Numbered from the stretch's first letter, positions 12,701 to 27,700 are shown. The stretch: DNA of 64,000 nucleotides from Rhea pennata (GCF_028389875.1 NC_084687.1:1142611-1206610); one strand, 5' to 3'. The notes: generated by a model not told the origin, from the letters alone. Made by a program: numbers and translations.

Positions 12701-15700
12701 CATGGGGAGGGAAAGGGATGACTGCAGCAGATGGCGGAGATGGAGTTGTGTGGTATGATGGCACCTGGTCTCAAGAACAGGTGTGGGTCAGAATGACAAA
12801 ACATTCTGCATCATGGATCCTCTTGAACAGTGGATATCAAAGCCTGTTGCAGACTCATGCCAGATAGTGTCAGGCACTAACCAAGCCCTGACCCTATTCA
12901 AAAACCTTCAGATTTAGCACTTGACAGGCATCAGGACAACTTCCCCTCCCTCTACTCACAACAGTGTGGTTCTGTGGATCCTGAAGCATTGTCAGAGCCA
13001 TTAGAGCAGACTGGCATCTGTCCTGTACTCAGTTCCTCCTGGGTGAACCCCAAAGCCACAACCAGTTCTTATCCAATTGCCCCAAGGCTGCCAACCTGGG
13101 AGGGAATGACTGGAGCTCTCTCAGGAAGCACAGGGTGGGGAGGCACACACCCAGCCCCTGTGCTCAGAGCAGTAAAATGGTCTCCCTGCAGCCCTGGCTA
13201 CCTGTGCTGTGGAGGGGACCACCACAGACTGTCCTGAGGCTAGCTGCCTCATCACTGCCCCACCCAGTGATGTGCATGATCCCATCTTTATCTTTTGTAG
13301 AGCCATTGGCACCATCCAGCGTGAGCCTCTGCAGCCAAGGTAGCTCCTCCAGGCTGCTAGCCCACTGGCAAGAGTCAATGGGAGAGGCGTATATGCTGGC
13401 CCTCAGTGCTGTGGAGCACCCTGTGAAGAACAGCTCCCTTCTCAGAGGTGTCACCAACTTCACATATGAGGGCCTTCACCCTGGAACCCTCTACAGCTTT
13501 GAGATCAGCACTGTGGCTGGCCCTCACACCTCTGCACCTCAGCGCATCACTAACTGGACATGTGAGTGCTACAGCCCTCACCCCAGCCAGCCTTTGGGGT
13601 TCTTGTTGGATTCTGCCCTTCCCAGTGTTCTCATGCCTCAGGCTGCGTGAAATCACAGATCCCTTGCAGCTTCACGCGATAGAAGGGCAGAAGGCTAGGG
13701 AAGAATGCAGAGCTATGGTTGGATGTACGCAACCCTGGTCTGCATCTTGATTGCATAGCATATGGGTTAGCAGAGTCCAATGCCCTCCTCTTCCCTTCAT
13801 AAGAGAAAGATTCACCCACTGAGGTTCCCACTCCAGCTGAATTCCTCAGGCTCGATCTACCCTGAACCTGTTCCCTTCCACTCTGGTTCAGGCTGTGCTG
13901 CCCACATAGCCTTCTCTTGCCATGTTGCATTGGATTCTATGCTGCCCCAGCCCTAGGCACTTTGGGGATGCAACCCCCCACACACACCCCCACTAGTCTG
14001 TGGGGGTTAGAAAGGGTGATGGTGATCTGTTCAGATCTCATAAGTAGCCTGAGAGCTTGGCCTCACTGGGATGGGTGTGTTCCTAGGGAAGGGCTTCACA
14101 TCAACACATCTGGGGTTGCACCTGGGCTAAGTGGCCCCTGTCAAGCTATAGCTGTGACTCTAGACCTTGTCTTTCCTAGATCCTTTGCCCCTTGAGCAAC
14201 TGACCCTCACCAATCAAGGCCTCAGCACCTCTCTACAAGCTTCCTGGAAAGCAGCTTCTACTGGCAGCACTGGCTACACTGGCACCCTCTGGGAGACCAA
14301 ATCCCAGAAGTGGGTCAGAAACATGACTGCAGGGAACAACTTGACAAATGTTACCTTTGAAGATCTGGTCCCAGGGCGACAGTATACACTGAAGATGGTT
14401 GCCATGGCCGGACCTTACAAATCTCCCATGCGATCAGCCACAGACTGGACATGTGAGTGCATAACCCACCCTCAGAGAGGGGCAGGACTCCTAGCCAAAC
14501 CCTACTGCAAATTGCAATCACAATCTAGCCAAAAAGAGCAAAACGTTTTCAGCATAGAAGCAGGGCAGAGTAGGGTATTGGAAACAGGGATGACTAGGCA
14601 GAGGAAGGAAGAGTGGAAGGACAAGCTAAGCCACATTCAGCCAGACTGGAAGCAAAAGGGTCTTCAGTGCAGGACTTCACTAAATGTCAAACATCTCCAA
14701 ATTTCACCCGGAAAGGTGAGAACAAGGTCCCATGCATGTTGCAGAGTGAATGTCTAGACTATTCTTAGGGTTTGGTATGCCAGCACCAATTTCTAACCCG
14801 ATTCCATCAGAAACACGCAATCCACAGTGCCCAGGACTTGGAGACATACAGCCCTTTTTGCAGACAGCTCTCCAGCCCCCAACTCCCCTGTATTCTACCT
14901 CTGGAACAAGGAGCTCAAACTCATGCTAGGGCAGACATGGGGGTCTCCTGAGTCAACACAGCACCGCATCACCAGGCAGCAGCTTCCACCTCCACATTAT
15001 GGCAGCTCCAACACAGCTACTTTTCACTGTCTGTATGTCTCTTCTTTCTCAGACCCTGTGGCTCCATCCGGTGTGACCTTGACCAACACTAGACGCCCAT
15101 TAGGACTCTCTGCCTTCTGGGACAAGGCTGCTGGTGATGTGGACCAGTACCACCTCCAGCTCTACAACAAGAACCTTCCAGCACAAAGGAATGTCTCAGT
15201 GGGCCCAGAAACTCAGAATTATACATTTCTGGGGTTGACTCCTGGCATTCAGTACTTTCTGAAGGTGACTGTCCTCGCTGGCCCATACAGATCCTCGTCC
15301 TACTTTGCGACTGAGTGGACATGTGAGTGAGGGGTAATACCAGCCTGCTGCAGGGACAAGGCACACTGGCACTGTCCACAAGGTTTACAGTAACACAGAC
15401 ACAGCCAGGCTATCTATATAGGAGGGCTCTAGTGAGACCTGCGTGCTCCATAATCCTGGGAATCAGAGCGTGTGTCATGAGCTAGGTGCTGTATACTCAT
15501 CTCAGAGCCTACAGCTCAGGCTTTCCCCAGTCATGCTGGAGCTCCTGCTTAGACCACTCATGATTCCAAGACCTGTTTGTGACTGCCAGGAGAGGGATGC
15601 AAGAGGGGAAGCACATAGATCCGTCTGGGCCTGCTGCTCCCTTTGCTTAGAGTAGAGCAGCCCACTGTGGAGCTGAATGCTCTTAGTACAGCACCTTCCT

Positions 15701-18700
15701 GTTAGCAGCACGCTAGGCATATGTATGGGCAGCTTCACAGCATGCAAGCAAAGGGAGACCTGGCAGCCAACTGTCACAGCTTATCCTTTAGTCCTATGAC
15801 AGAAGTGCAGGCTGGGTCCTGGCTTCTCTCATTGCTTTCTTCTGCCATCTTATGTTTCTCCATGATGTGTCTCCCCCTAGATCCATTATCCCTGGCTAAT
15901 GTGAGCATACAGCCTGGCCGGAGACCCCAGGAGCTGCATGTGAGCTGGGTAGAGTCAGGTGGTGGCAGAGAGCACTTGGTACAGCTCTCAGTGGCTGAAT
16001 CCCTGTCCATCATCAGGAATGTGTCTGTTCCCCATGGAGTCACCCACCTTGACTTGGATGGGCTGGTGCCAGGGTCCCAATACCGTGTGGAGATCTTCTC
16101 ACAGGCTGGGCCTCATCGCAGCTCCTCTCAGACTGCCATTGGCTACACTGGTAAGAATAGGGCTCTTCTGCAACTATCCCCATGCCTGGTACCATCCTGG
16201 CTGACCTGATGAGGATCTAGGAGCCAAGAGGATAGTTCCAGGGCTGTTCTGTGGGAGGGTACTTAGACCACATCACTGCTACACCATGGTATCTGTCTTG
16301 TACTCAATGTGCTGGCTATCTTTTTGGAACTCTCACAGCACAAAGTGCTCACCTTGAGCCCACCAAGCTCAACAGGGCATCCTGTCATGCCTGCCCCAGC
16401 CCTGTGGCAGAGAGAAGTCTCAGGCTGTGATTGCGACTCACTGCTACCACCTGGGACGTGGAGAGCAGGTTTGATCTGCAAGCACTCACTGCCATCAGCC
16501 CCTTTAGACAGCATCTTAGAGACTCGCAGTCCTGCAGCTTCCAGTTTCACACCCAAGCTACCCTCAGTCCTGGGCACACCAAGATTTGTCCACTCTAACG
16601 CTGCTTCTCTCCCACAGTTCCGCTACCTCCTCTCTCATTGTCAGCAATCCCTGTCAGCACTTCCTGGGCTCTGGCTGTGCACTGGGAGACCCCTGCTGGG
16701 CAGAGGGATGGATATCTACTCAGTGTGCATGAAGAGGGCTCCTCTTCATCAGAAAGGAATCTGGATGTAGGAAAAGACAGCACCAACATCACCCTAGCAC
16801 AACTGACACCAGGAACTTGCTACCTTGTTGAGATCCGGACTGTAGCAGGACCCTACTGTTCCCTCCCCAAGAACATCACTGGCTGTACAGGTGATCATCC
16901 ACACCACTGTCATGTGACTACAGGTGGGAGAGTTTCAAGGAGTTGTAGAAAGGAATGGGGACTGACGTTTGCCATCTAGAGAGAGGAGAGCAAGAGCAAG
17001 GTCAGGTTCCTGATTATGCTGGTCTGCAGTCATTTTCTGCCTCTTGCAGCCTTTTCCCACCAAGTGGGCACAGCATCACTGGCTGGCCTGACACTGTTGG
17101 TTGCCTAAGGGAAAGCAAGCCTCCTCTCCAGAGATGGCTACATGTTCAGAACTCAATTTTTCTCTCTCTGAATCATGTCTGTGTCTTTTCTTGCAGTTCC
17201 TGCTGCTCCTACAAATCTGAGCCTTACCAACACAGGCAGCTCCTCAGAGCTTTTCACATGCTGGAACAAGCCCCCTGGCAGAAGGGACCATTATCGTGTT
17301 ACTATATATAGCCTTACCTCTCAGAGTAGGGAGAGGGTCCAGACCTTGAGGCCAGATGCCCAGAATGTTACCTGGACTCACCTGGAGGCAGGCAGCAGGT
17401 TTGCTGTGCAGGTCACTGCTGTGAAAGGCTCATTTGAAGCTTCTTCTGCCAATGTCACCCAATGGACATGTAAGTCTGATGCGGTACAGTGCTTTCTTGT
17501 GCCCCAGACCCACTATATGTGAGTCTTCAAGAGTATCCCCACCTCCCTCTTTCCCATCCCAAACCATCCCCACAGTGCCTCTGCACACTTAAGCCATTTT
17601 CTAGGTCACTAGCCCCCTCTCGCCCCCATATTGGGCCAGTCCCCCCATCCACCTCAAAGATGCTGGGTATATCTCATCTATTTTGCACATCTGCAAGTCC
17701 CAAAGATATTGTGCTTGGAGCCATGTGCACTGACTGCCCCCTTGCCTCCATGCTTTTCTGTGGGAGGATCTCTGGTAGCTCCTGCCCTACAGGAGCTTGG
17801 AGCTGGAATCCAGCCCATGGTACTGCCAGAGTACGAAGAGCCAGCTGGCAAAGCATACAAGCAATAGCAGTCAGCAGCGAATGGCAGCACACACAGGGGC
17901 TGACTATTTCCCTGTTGTGTTCCAGATCCTCTGGCTCCTGCCAACTTCACCCTGAGCAGCCCCTCTGCTTCCACACTGCAGGCCTCCTGGGCAGCAGAGG
18001 ACAAGGGAGCAGAGGGCTACATGGTGGATCTCTATGACACAGCCTCCAGCAGTTGTGTTGGGCACATGGTGCTGAGTAGGCACACCAGGAGTCACACCTT
18101 CAGCAACCTGAGCCCTGGCACTTACTACAGCGTAGTAGTGAGGGCCACAGCTGGGCCCTACCATGCCAGCACCCTCAACCTCACCCACTGCACACGTGAG
18201 TATGTTGCAGTCAGGTGTCTTCCACCAGATCTCCTCCTTTCCAGTTCAAATCAGAGGCCATACTGGTCCAGCAAGATCCCTACCTTCCTCTCCTCACCCT
18301 GTGCTCATGACTAGTTGCATGTAGCATAGGGAAATTGTGCTGGACCCTGTGGCCTGGCCACCTGCCTCTCAAGTAGCCATCCACAGCCACTGGAGAGAGG
18401 GATGACTGGGGCACAAGCAGCACCAGGGAGGAGGGAGTCCCCAGAGGCAGTTGCCAGAGAGGTAAGGACAAAGCCAGCCTTTAGGACCTTGCAGGGCTGA
18501 TCCACTGCCTGCAGCTCTAGGGGTTTGGTATGGAGATGAGACATCTCCCTTCTCTTCAGCTCAAACATGGCTCCTGCAATGACTTATATTTCCTCCCCAG
18601 ACCCTCTTCCCCCTGAGGCCGTGCACTTTCTGAGCATGGGACACTCTGACAGGCTGAGTGCATCTTGGAGAGCTGCAGCTGGGAAGCGAGACGGCTATGT

Positions 18701-21700
18701 ACTGACTCTGTACCACGTGAGGTTGAGCACCATGGTAGCAACAGCTTCAATTGGGAGAGACACCCACAACTTCACCTTCATGAGCCTGGACCCAGGATAT
18801 GAGTACTCCCTGGAGGTCAGTGCCACAGCAGGACCATACCAGGCAGTGGCACAAAACATCAGTGGCTGGACACGTGAGTGCTCTGGAGTTCGGTGGGAGG
18901 CCTGGCACAACTGGATAGCCTTGAAGGCAACTGAAAGGTTTACAAAGCAACTGGTGCCTTTGGAGATGTGCATACACATGCATGAAAGCACCACATACTA
19001 GTTAGTGCTTGGGCACACTGTTATCCTCACAGACAAAAGGATGTTCATGCATGTAGGCTTGCATAAGGATGCGCTGACATATAGTGGTATCCATGGTGCC
19101 CGTGTGGGGACATCCCAGTCCCCATGCAGCTGAAAATCCCTACATAGCTGAGCACTCATACCCCCACTGAGTCTCCTCCAGCAAGTAGAAAACACACTAT
19201 CATAAAGGTTCATGAAACAGTGCAGGAAGAAAAGGCATGGTCTAAGAAAAGACATGGTCTTCTCAAGAGAACAATCCTCTGCTGTGGAGATGGACCAGTC
19301 CAGTACCTCTGCTCATCCCAGAAAGATTTTAAGGCTGGACAGAGCATAGACTAGTCCTGCCCAAGGCTGACTTTGGCAGCTGCACTCCAAGCAGTGGAGT
19401 GGCAGAGAATGTCTGGAGAATGTATGTGCATGCAAAAGGGGGAATGGCACTCCAGCTGGGCTATGGAGAGATGGGTGAGAGATAGGAATTGGATGGAGAA
19501 GAGCTGGCACATGAGGGGCTACAAAGAATGAGCAGCATTAGAGATCAAGCAAGAGGGGAAGGGAAAAGACAAGAGTAAGATGGAAGAGCATGCCAGAGAA
19601 GGCCTGCTGCTCCCCAGCCCTCAGGGAGAATCTGTCCTGCTGTACAGTGTCCCATCAAGCATGTATTTCCTTCTGCATAGTCTCTGATCCCTAATATCAG
19701 GTCTGGTGAATCCCAGGTCCCCTGCCCCCTGCCACAGTGTGCCTGCTGAGCGAGGGGCACTCCGACAGGCTGAGAGCATCCTGGGGAGCAGCAGCCGGGG
19801 GACGAGATGGCTACGCGCTGACTCTGTACCATGTGAGCTTGGACTCTGTGGCAGCTACAGCTTCTTTGGGGAACAACACTCACAACTTCACCTTCATGGG
19901 CCTGGCTCCAGGAAGCAAGTATGTGTTAGAAGTGGTCTCCATAGCTGGGTCCTACTGGACACCCGCTGGGAATGTCAGCAACTGGACATGTGAGTACCAT
20001 AGTTTTGAGGGTGAACTCAGGCTTTGCTGGGGCAGGGACAGCCTGCCCATCATGAAGGCTCACAGCAAAAAGAATACAAGCATACAACTCTGCTGGCCTT
20101 CATGGCAGATCCCAGACACCACCTTAACCCAAAGTAAATGTCAATGCTGCAGCGCTGAGCAGGGCTCTGCCCGTCAGCTCCACAACCCTGGATTAGGTCA
20201 GCTGCAGAGTCTGGGAGCTGTGGTTTAGAGGAGAGTTGGTCCCAAGGCACAGAAGAGAGAGCAAGAGAGCAGAAATTGAGAGCTGGACGACAGTGAGATG
20301 AGGAAATTCAGCTTCCCTTCTCTTGCAACTGGTTGGGTGCAACCTCTTCTCCCACCCCAGGGCAATCAAGGTAGCTCGCTCCATCTGGAACAGGACTGTC
20401 TTTGCTTAGTCAGGCAATAAGCAGTTTTCAGAAGTTGTTTTTAACAGCCTCCAGGTTATTAGGTGCTGCCATCCAGCCAAGATGAACTGCCCTGTCCTGT
20501 ATGGTGCACTGTTTGCAATGACACTGCCAGGACACCTGAGCAATGTCCTCAGACCCTTCGCTAATACATCTGTCTCCCATCCTGTCTCTCCAGATCCCCT
20601 GGCACCACGTAATGTGTACATGACAAATCAGGGATATCCCAACAGGCTGAGCGTGTCCTGGAAAGAGGAGCCCAGAGGACACGACAGTTACAGGCTCCTT
20701 CTATACCATGTGGGATCAGGTATCATAGCAGGCAATGCATCTGTTGGGAAAGGCACCAACAAATTCACCTTCTCTGGCCTGGCTCCAGGGCACAAATATC
20801 TGCTGGAAGTCCTCTCCATGGCAGGGCCCTATGCAGCTTCAGCAGGGAACATCAGTGACTGGACAAGTAAGTGGCAAAAGCTAGAGGCTTTTGTGTCATA
20901 AGTGAGGTTCAGCCTTCATGAGGCAGGTAGGCTCAGCACTTGCAGTGAGAAGGTGCAGAGACAGGGCTGGGAGTTTTGCCTGGAAGCTAAAGCTACTATT
21001 GAAGCAGCTGGTTTATGATCTACCTGCCCTTGTGGAGGGGGGAGCAGGGGACTGCTGTTGTCCATAAGACAAGTCTGGCAGCTGTGGTCACTCGCTTAGG
21101 GCAGATCTACTGGCTTGCAGTCAAACTGATTATAAATTGCTGGTTCCTCCAAGTGTAAGTGATTTAACAAGAGCAAGGGATCCACTGGTGGTAGTGCTAC
21201 TCTGATCAAGGACACTTTCACATCCTGGGAGACCATGAGGCCCTACAGTAGGGTGGGGGAACACTCTGCCGTGACACACTGCCATTTTCTCAGGCACTCA
21301 GGAAATTCCTCGCATAGGGGATAAGGGCAGGCTGGGCTTCTTCTTCTTCTTTTTTTTTTTTTTTTTTTTTTTTTTTTCCAGGGATGTGGAAATTGGAGAT
21401 AAGCACAATAAGCCTTTTCATGTGCTTGTCCCCACAGACCATGCACTTCAGCTGGGGAATCCAGTGGTCTCTGCTCCCACGCTCAGCCAGCCCCTGGCAG
21501 GGTGCTAGGAGTCATGTGCAGAGCCCTTCAAGCAGGTCTTGAATACTTGCTAATTAGCAGGAGGAAGAACCCATCTCCTCATGCTCATCACTCTACATGT
21601 GTACCCATTACCATTTAACGGCCATTTCTAGTAGTAACAGTCAACAGCTGCAGAGATGTTACTACTAAAAGTAGGATATTTCTCTCCATATTTCCCATCT

Positions 21701-24700
21701 CCTGTTTCTGTCTCTGCAGAATGGAACTGGGGGTCTGGCATGGCAGTAACACTCCCCCAATGTGGTTTTCATTGTAGTCCCTTCAGTTCCCAAAAATCTC
21801 TCTGTGGTGGTTGGAAAGAACAAGACAATGCTCATCTCTTGGGACAGTGTTTCTGGCCAGCAAGATGACTGCCAACTGTGGCTGCGAGATCCCAAGAACA
21901 GCTCATTGCCCCAGCATCACACTGTCACCAAAGGTCAAGTACAGCACATCTTCCAGGGGCTTATCCCAGGAAGGAACTACTCCATCTCCTTGAGCTGTGT
22001 GGCTGGGCCCTACTGGAGCAGCACCAAACCCTTGGCAGTACCAATAGGTGGGTTTGATCTGCTGTGGGGCTGGTAAAAACATCTGGTTGCCTCAAGGCTG
22101 GACAAGCCCTTGGGGCTTGACAGCAGGGTGGGAAGTCTTCATGGTGGGAGATAAGGGAGACCAGCAAGGTGACGCTCTGGTAGCCATTAGCCCCCTGAGC
22201 TTTCCCCAGCACAGAGATTCGCTATTAGCCAATGGCCTGGCAACCAGTGAAGCAACGCGGATTCTGTAGAGGAAATCTGCAATGGTCTAATTCTCTTACA
22301 AAATACCTCCTTCCCATGCCCTGGCCCATTCACTTTGTCTTTTGGCCCTGAGCACAGATGGCTCTTGAGCTGCAGATGTCCAGCTCTGCCCTCTCCTATT
22401 GACCTAGGGACCAGCAGTACAGGGCCATAATGGCTCTGGGGTGATACATGGGTTGGTACTGGGATTTCTCTGATCCAATAAGTTCAGAGTCTGTTATATC
22501 CAGGGTTCTCTCTTTTGCAGAACCAAACCCAGTGGAGGATGTGCAATGCCTGCCGGAGTCCAGGAGTCTCTACTTGAACTGGACCAGCTCTTCTGGAGAT
22601 GTGGAGGCCTACGAGGTGATGACAGAGAGACTTTCTGATGGACCTCCCACCTCCAAGTACTTTATGAGTGTCTCTAGAAGTGAGGCCAGCGTGGAAGGAC
22701 TGGGGCCAAACTCTTTATATCGAATCACTGTGAGTACAGTGGGCAAGAACAGGATGAGGAGCCAGGCCTTATCTCTGCTATGCAACACAGCAGTGGAGGG
22801 TGAGTTCTCTCATTTCCTACAGCCTATCCACAAACCCCAGGAGAAGACATCCAGTGTTGCTAATAAGACTTAGGAACTTTTTCAGATATCTGTGAGCCAA
22901 ATGTGGTCCTGCACTGGACTACAGTGGGGAACGGCTCTGAGGTGGTAGTGCTGGAGGCACTCACAAACTGAGTAGTGCATGATAGGTCTGTTGGAGCAAG
23001 AACACACTAATAGCCTGTGTTTGTTGGGTTCCTTTTCCAGCTCTGCCTCCACCCCTGCGAGCAGATGTCTTCCAAGTGGAAGCCAGCTCCACAGTTATCA
23101 TTTCATCCGACCTGTTCAGTGAGGAGAATGGCCAGATTGAGTATTATGGTGTCATCGTTACCACTAATGACTCGTGTAAGTGCCCCTGCACATCCTAATC
23201 TCCAGTGACTCCCTGGAGGGCAGTAGTTCCCCTGGACATCACTCTGGGGCTACCACTGCCACTTTGTACCTTCCCATCCAGTGCTGTGGCCCACCCAGGA
23301 AATCATGTCTAGCACATGGTATGACCACTATTATGGAACAGAGGACTCCTACTTGGCTGTACTAATCCCCAATCCCTTCCATTCGAGCCCCAGGAGCTCC
23401 CCTAAAACCTGGCCAGTGCCAGTGGGAATAGAGGAGTGTGGCCAGTCCAGGACAACATGCAACGGGAAGCTGAAAGCTGACAAACAGTACAGGTAAGAGT
23501 TACTATCCTTCCTGGGGGGAAGGGGATGGAGGATTAAAGGGACTGCATATGTCCCCTGGCAAGGTGCCACCAGCTCCCTTGCCCCAGCCTCACTCTCATA
23601 CTCAGCAGGCACCCGACAGTGGAGCTCCAGAGTTGCTCTGCAAAGCAGTGTTTGAGGAATGCAAGGGCTGACAAATCAAAGAATATTAGTGTCAGTAGGT
23701 AAGGAAAGGGACAGCAGAAACAAAAGCTGAGGCTGACAAGATTTGTGTAAGTGCTGCCTCAGCAGCTGATCAAATGTCCATCTCCAGGATAAGAACAAAA
23801 CAGCCACATTGGCCTAGACCAAGATATTTTTGACGCCAGCAGCCTCAAAGAGAGTTTAACAACAGTACAAATATACTAAGATACCCTTTCATCCACCAGA
23901 TACTTTTTCAGCCACCAGCTGGTCTGAGAGTGTTTACCAGCCCTTGCTGCTTTCCAGCAGAGAGCTGACATTTTCTCTGCAAGACTACTTCCTGCACAGA
24001 GGATGCAGATAGCTAATTCAGAGCCTATCACTGTGTCAGTAGCCTGCTTAGTGTGACTGAATAACATGTATTTAACTGTATAGTCACTCAAGAGTAGGAG
24101 ATCCTTTTGTAGATTTTTATAGCTTGCTTTCATTTTGACAGCCATAAATAATGTGTATCTTCAGTAAATTGTGTTGTCTTTCTAGTTAGATCATTAGGAG
24201 TGTGATAAAAAGCACAGACCCCTCCAATGGCCCCTCTCCATTATAAAAGTTAACTCTTGTTTCCTATCTTTCAGCATCTTATTTATCCACAAGCTCTTAT
24301 CTCTTATGCCATGGTATCTGCAGGCTCAGTTTCCAAAGACATCCTGATTTCTAGCACACCAGGTCTGGGGTGCTGCCAGAGGGAGTTCACACTCGATTCC
24401 ACAAACTCTTTACTCCTAGAATCCAAAGCTGATTTTGAAAGTCCTAGCTTGCATTTAGGGCACATGAGGATCTACTCCTCCGGGTTAGCTGTTCAAAGGA
24501 CAAGGAAGCCAGGTCTGTGGGGAGCTGTGATGCTTGCTGTGTGCATTGCTTGGAGTAGTAGGATCTAGGACTGAAGAAGAGAATACCCCACGGCCCACAC
24601 ACAATTCTGTGTGCCTGAGAATGGTTGTGAGTCTCAGCTCAGCATTTCCTGCAGAGGTGCCCTCTTTGGGCAGCTCAGCTCTCTCAGTAACTAGTGGATT

Positions 24701-27700
24701 GACATTAACCATGACAGTGACTCAGCCAAAACTTGATTTTCCCTAAATACTATTATCTTTCCCTGATCCTGTCCTGTAAGAGAGCAGCAACTTACTACCT
24801 GTCTCTTCAAAGAACCCTTCAGAGAAGAGCTGTTTTCTTTTTGTGCTTTCTGACATTTTTTCATGTTCTCCTAAGTGCAGCAAACTTGTCCAAGAGGCAA
24901 AAGTGGGAGGAAGGACCATTTCTACACATTACCTAAATTCCCATGAGAAGAAAAGCATCTTCTAATACAGCATTTCAAAACAGACGCAGCTGACATGTCC
25001 CTTTGGGTCTTCTGGCTGCTGACTGCATGGGTGTTGTGATAAGCTCAGCTTTCCCCTGGTTACAGGGCTCTGCTTTTCCATAGGTTCAGCATCGCAGCCT
25101 TCACCAGATATGACCCAGTAGCCCCTGCAGTGTCATTCACCACATTCTCAGGTAAGATGGAATTTATATCTCACAGCCATTTTGTCATCTTCCCTACTTG
25201 GTTGTGGAGGTAGAGATAATTGATAACAAGCTAATGGAAGGACAGAGGGGAGTTCAGGGGCTGCAGTAAATGTTGTAAATGCAGTAAATTTAGCCATTTA
25301 CTGCCTCTGACTTCTGCCCCTTCTTTCTCTTTTTGACTTCAGCTGCTGGAGCCAGTGCAGATGCAACTCCATTCCCCATGCCAGTCATAGCTGGAATTGT
25401 CGTGGGATTTCTCTTGACACTCACAGCTATTTTTGCTTTAGTCTATCGGAAAAAGCTCAGAACAAAGAGGTGAATATAAGCCATCTTTTACTGAGTGGGT
25501 GCAGAGTGAGAATCTGATGCCAAATCTCACCTTCAGTGCCAGGCCAGGAGAAAGAGCAGTGAGCGGGTATAAAATGAACTTTGAACAAACTAGGACACCC
25601 TCTAGTTGGAGCTGTGCCTGAGAGTCACAGATAGGCACAGAACCATATCAGGCACCTATGATTAATTCACAGAGCCTTACAAATTTGCAAGGAAAAGTAC
25701 ATAATGTGAGTCGTGTATTCACAGGTGCTCTGTGAGCCAGCAGTTTGCAATATGCTTGTAGCATCAGTCCCTGAAATGTAAGGAAGAGTAACATCTGCAC
25801 TTTGCTTTTAGAACCAAGAAGAGCAGCCTGCCCCAGGAAATGGTGACTTACAGCCTAAGGTAAGTGCTCCTGGCAGGGCTCTTTTCTTCTCCCTCCCCAT
25901 TGCTTTGGGGAGCTCTCATGCTTTGAATCAGGAAAAATCAAGCTATTGTTCTCTCTTTTCAGTTGCTTTTAAATCCCAGGGTCTCCCATGCACAGTATTT
26001 ATTGCCTAGCTCCATTCTAAGTCAATGGAAGTGGAAATGCATTGTCCACATCTCCTGTGTAAAGATTTCTGTAGTAGGGGAACATGTTCATCATTCTGAA
26101 ATCCCTCCCAGTACTTAGATAAACAATGATCTGCAGAACCAACTTCTCTGGGCAATGACAAAGGATATAAACCATCCCTGTGTGTGTACATCTAGGTACT
26201 GCAGGTCTCAAGGTTGGACCATGTCATTGGCCACGTGTCCTGGCCTGCCGTACCTCTCAATAGCTAAGGCACATTCTTCTCTGGATTTCATTTCATGCAG
26301 AAATGTCCATCAGCCAATCCCCATACAGAACTTCAAGCAATACTATGAGATGAAGACAGCAAGTGGTAATCATTCTTTCTTCCAGGAGTTTGAGGTAAGA
26401 GAACACTCCTACTAGGGATGAGATTTAATTTCCCCTCTAGAACACTAGTTCAAATCCAGCCTGGCTCAAATGATGTTGTTAGGCCTCAGCCGTTGTGTGG
26501 CCTGTACATATTCCACATCTCCAGGGCCTGTAACCCACCTCTTCAGCAACCCAGCCACACTGCTAGACAGTCTAAGAGGCCAAAGACTAGATGGAACAAG
26601 TAGTCCATTGTTGAAGACCTGATTTGTCCAAGTTCTAGTAGTAGCACATGTTATGTGTGATAGGATGTGAACTAGCACTGTTGACAGCTGATGATGGACA
26701 AATCTCCCTGAGCAGGGCTCACCCTGCTGGTGAGGCCTGGACTGGAGGCAAAGATGCTGAGTGATGTTGCAGAGAGATCCATCTTGGCACTATCGGAAAA
26801 GAGTCTGCACCCAAAATGAAGGTATAGAGGCACTGTCAGAACTGTTGGACCAGGCTGTGAAGTTTACCTCAGACTAGCTTCACTGGCTCCCATAGCAATT
26901 TCACTGCAAACATCTGTAGGGTCTGATTTGCTCTACAGCCAGCCCCTTTAAAAGCCCCACCAATGACTGAAGCAGAAGCACCACAAGCTTTCATTTTTCA
27001 TTTTTCTCAGCACAAAATGCTTGAGTCTCTCACAGATTTCAGACTTCTGGGAGTTTTTCTGTTTTTTCTCAATAATTCTTGTTGTTGTTCTGATGCTATT
27101 GGAAAAGGCACAGAGAAAAGCCACTAGTGGCTCAGAGTACATAGACTATGCTGGGGAAGGAGTAGAGCAGTTCCTTGTGCATGGGTAAGCCCTTTCCTGA
27201 TGTCTTGAAATACTAGACAGAGCCATCACAATGGGCATGGAGCTAGCTCAACCAGGAACAATCTGTAGAGACACCTATCGTGCTCAGTTTCTCCATTGCC
27301 CTGCAGGAGCTGAAGGAAGTTGGAAAGGAGCAACCAAAGGTGGAGGCTGAGCTGTCTACCAATATCTCCAAGAACAGATATCCACATGTGCTGCCCTGTA
27401 AGTGCTGTCTCCTCCTTCCTTCTCCCGAGGGGCCCAGTGATGGGAGTTTGTGCTGTAACGGACAGGGAAGGATTTACCTTGCAGCACTGCAGAGTTTTCA
27501 GTACCTGGATCCTCTCCTGTTTCTCTCCTGGAAGGAGTCTTGTATGGCTCTACAGTTTCCCTTTTCCTGTTGAAGACTCAAGATTTAAGGGCTGAGCTGC
27601 CACCCTGCTCAGCTCCTCCATGTGGCTGTTGGGCAGCTGCTGGATGAGCCCTGCTCAGGGAGTATCCTGGCTATAGAGGAAGTAGAGACCATGAATATCC

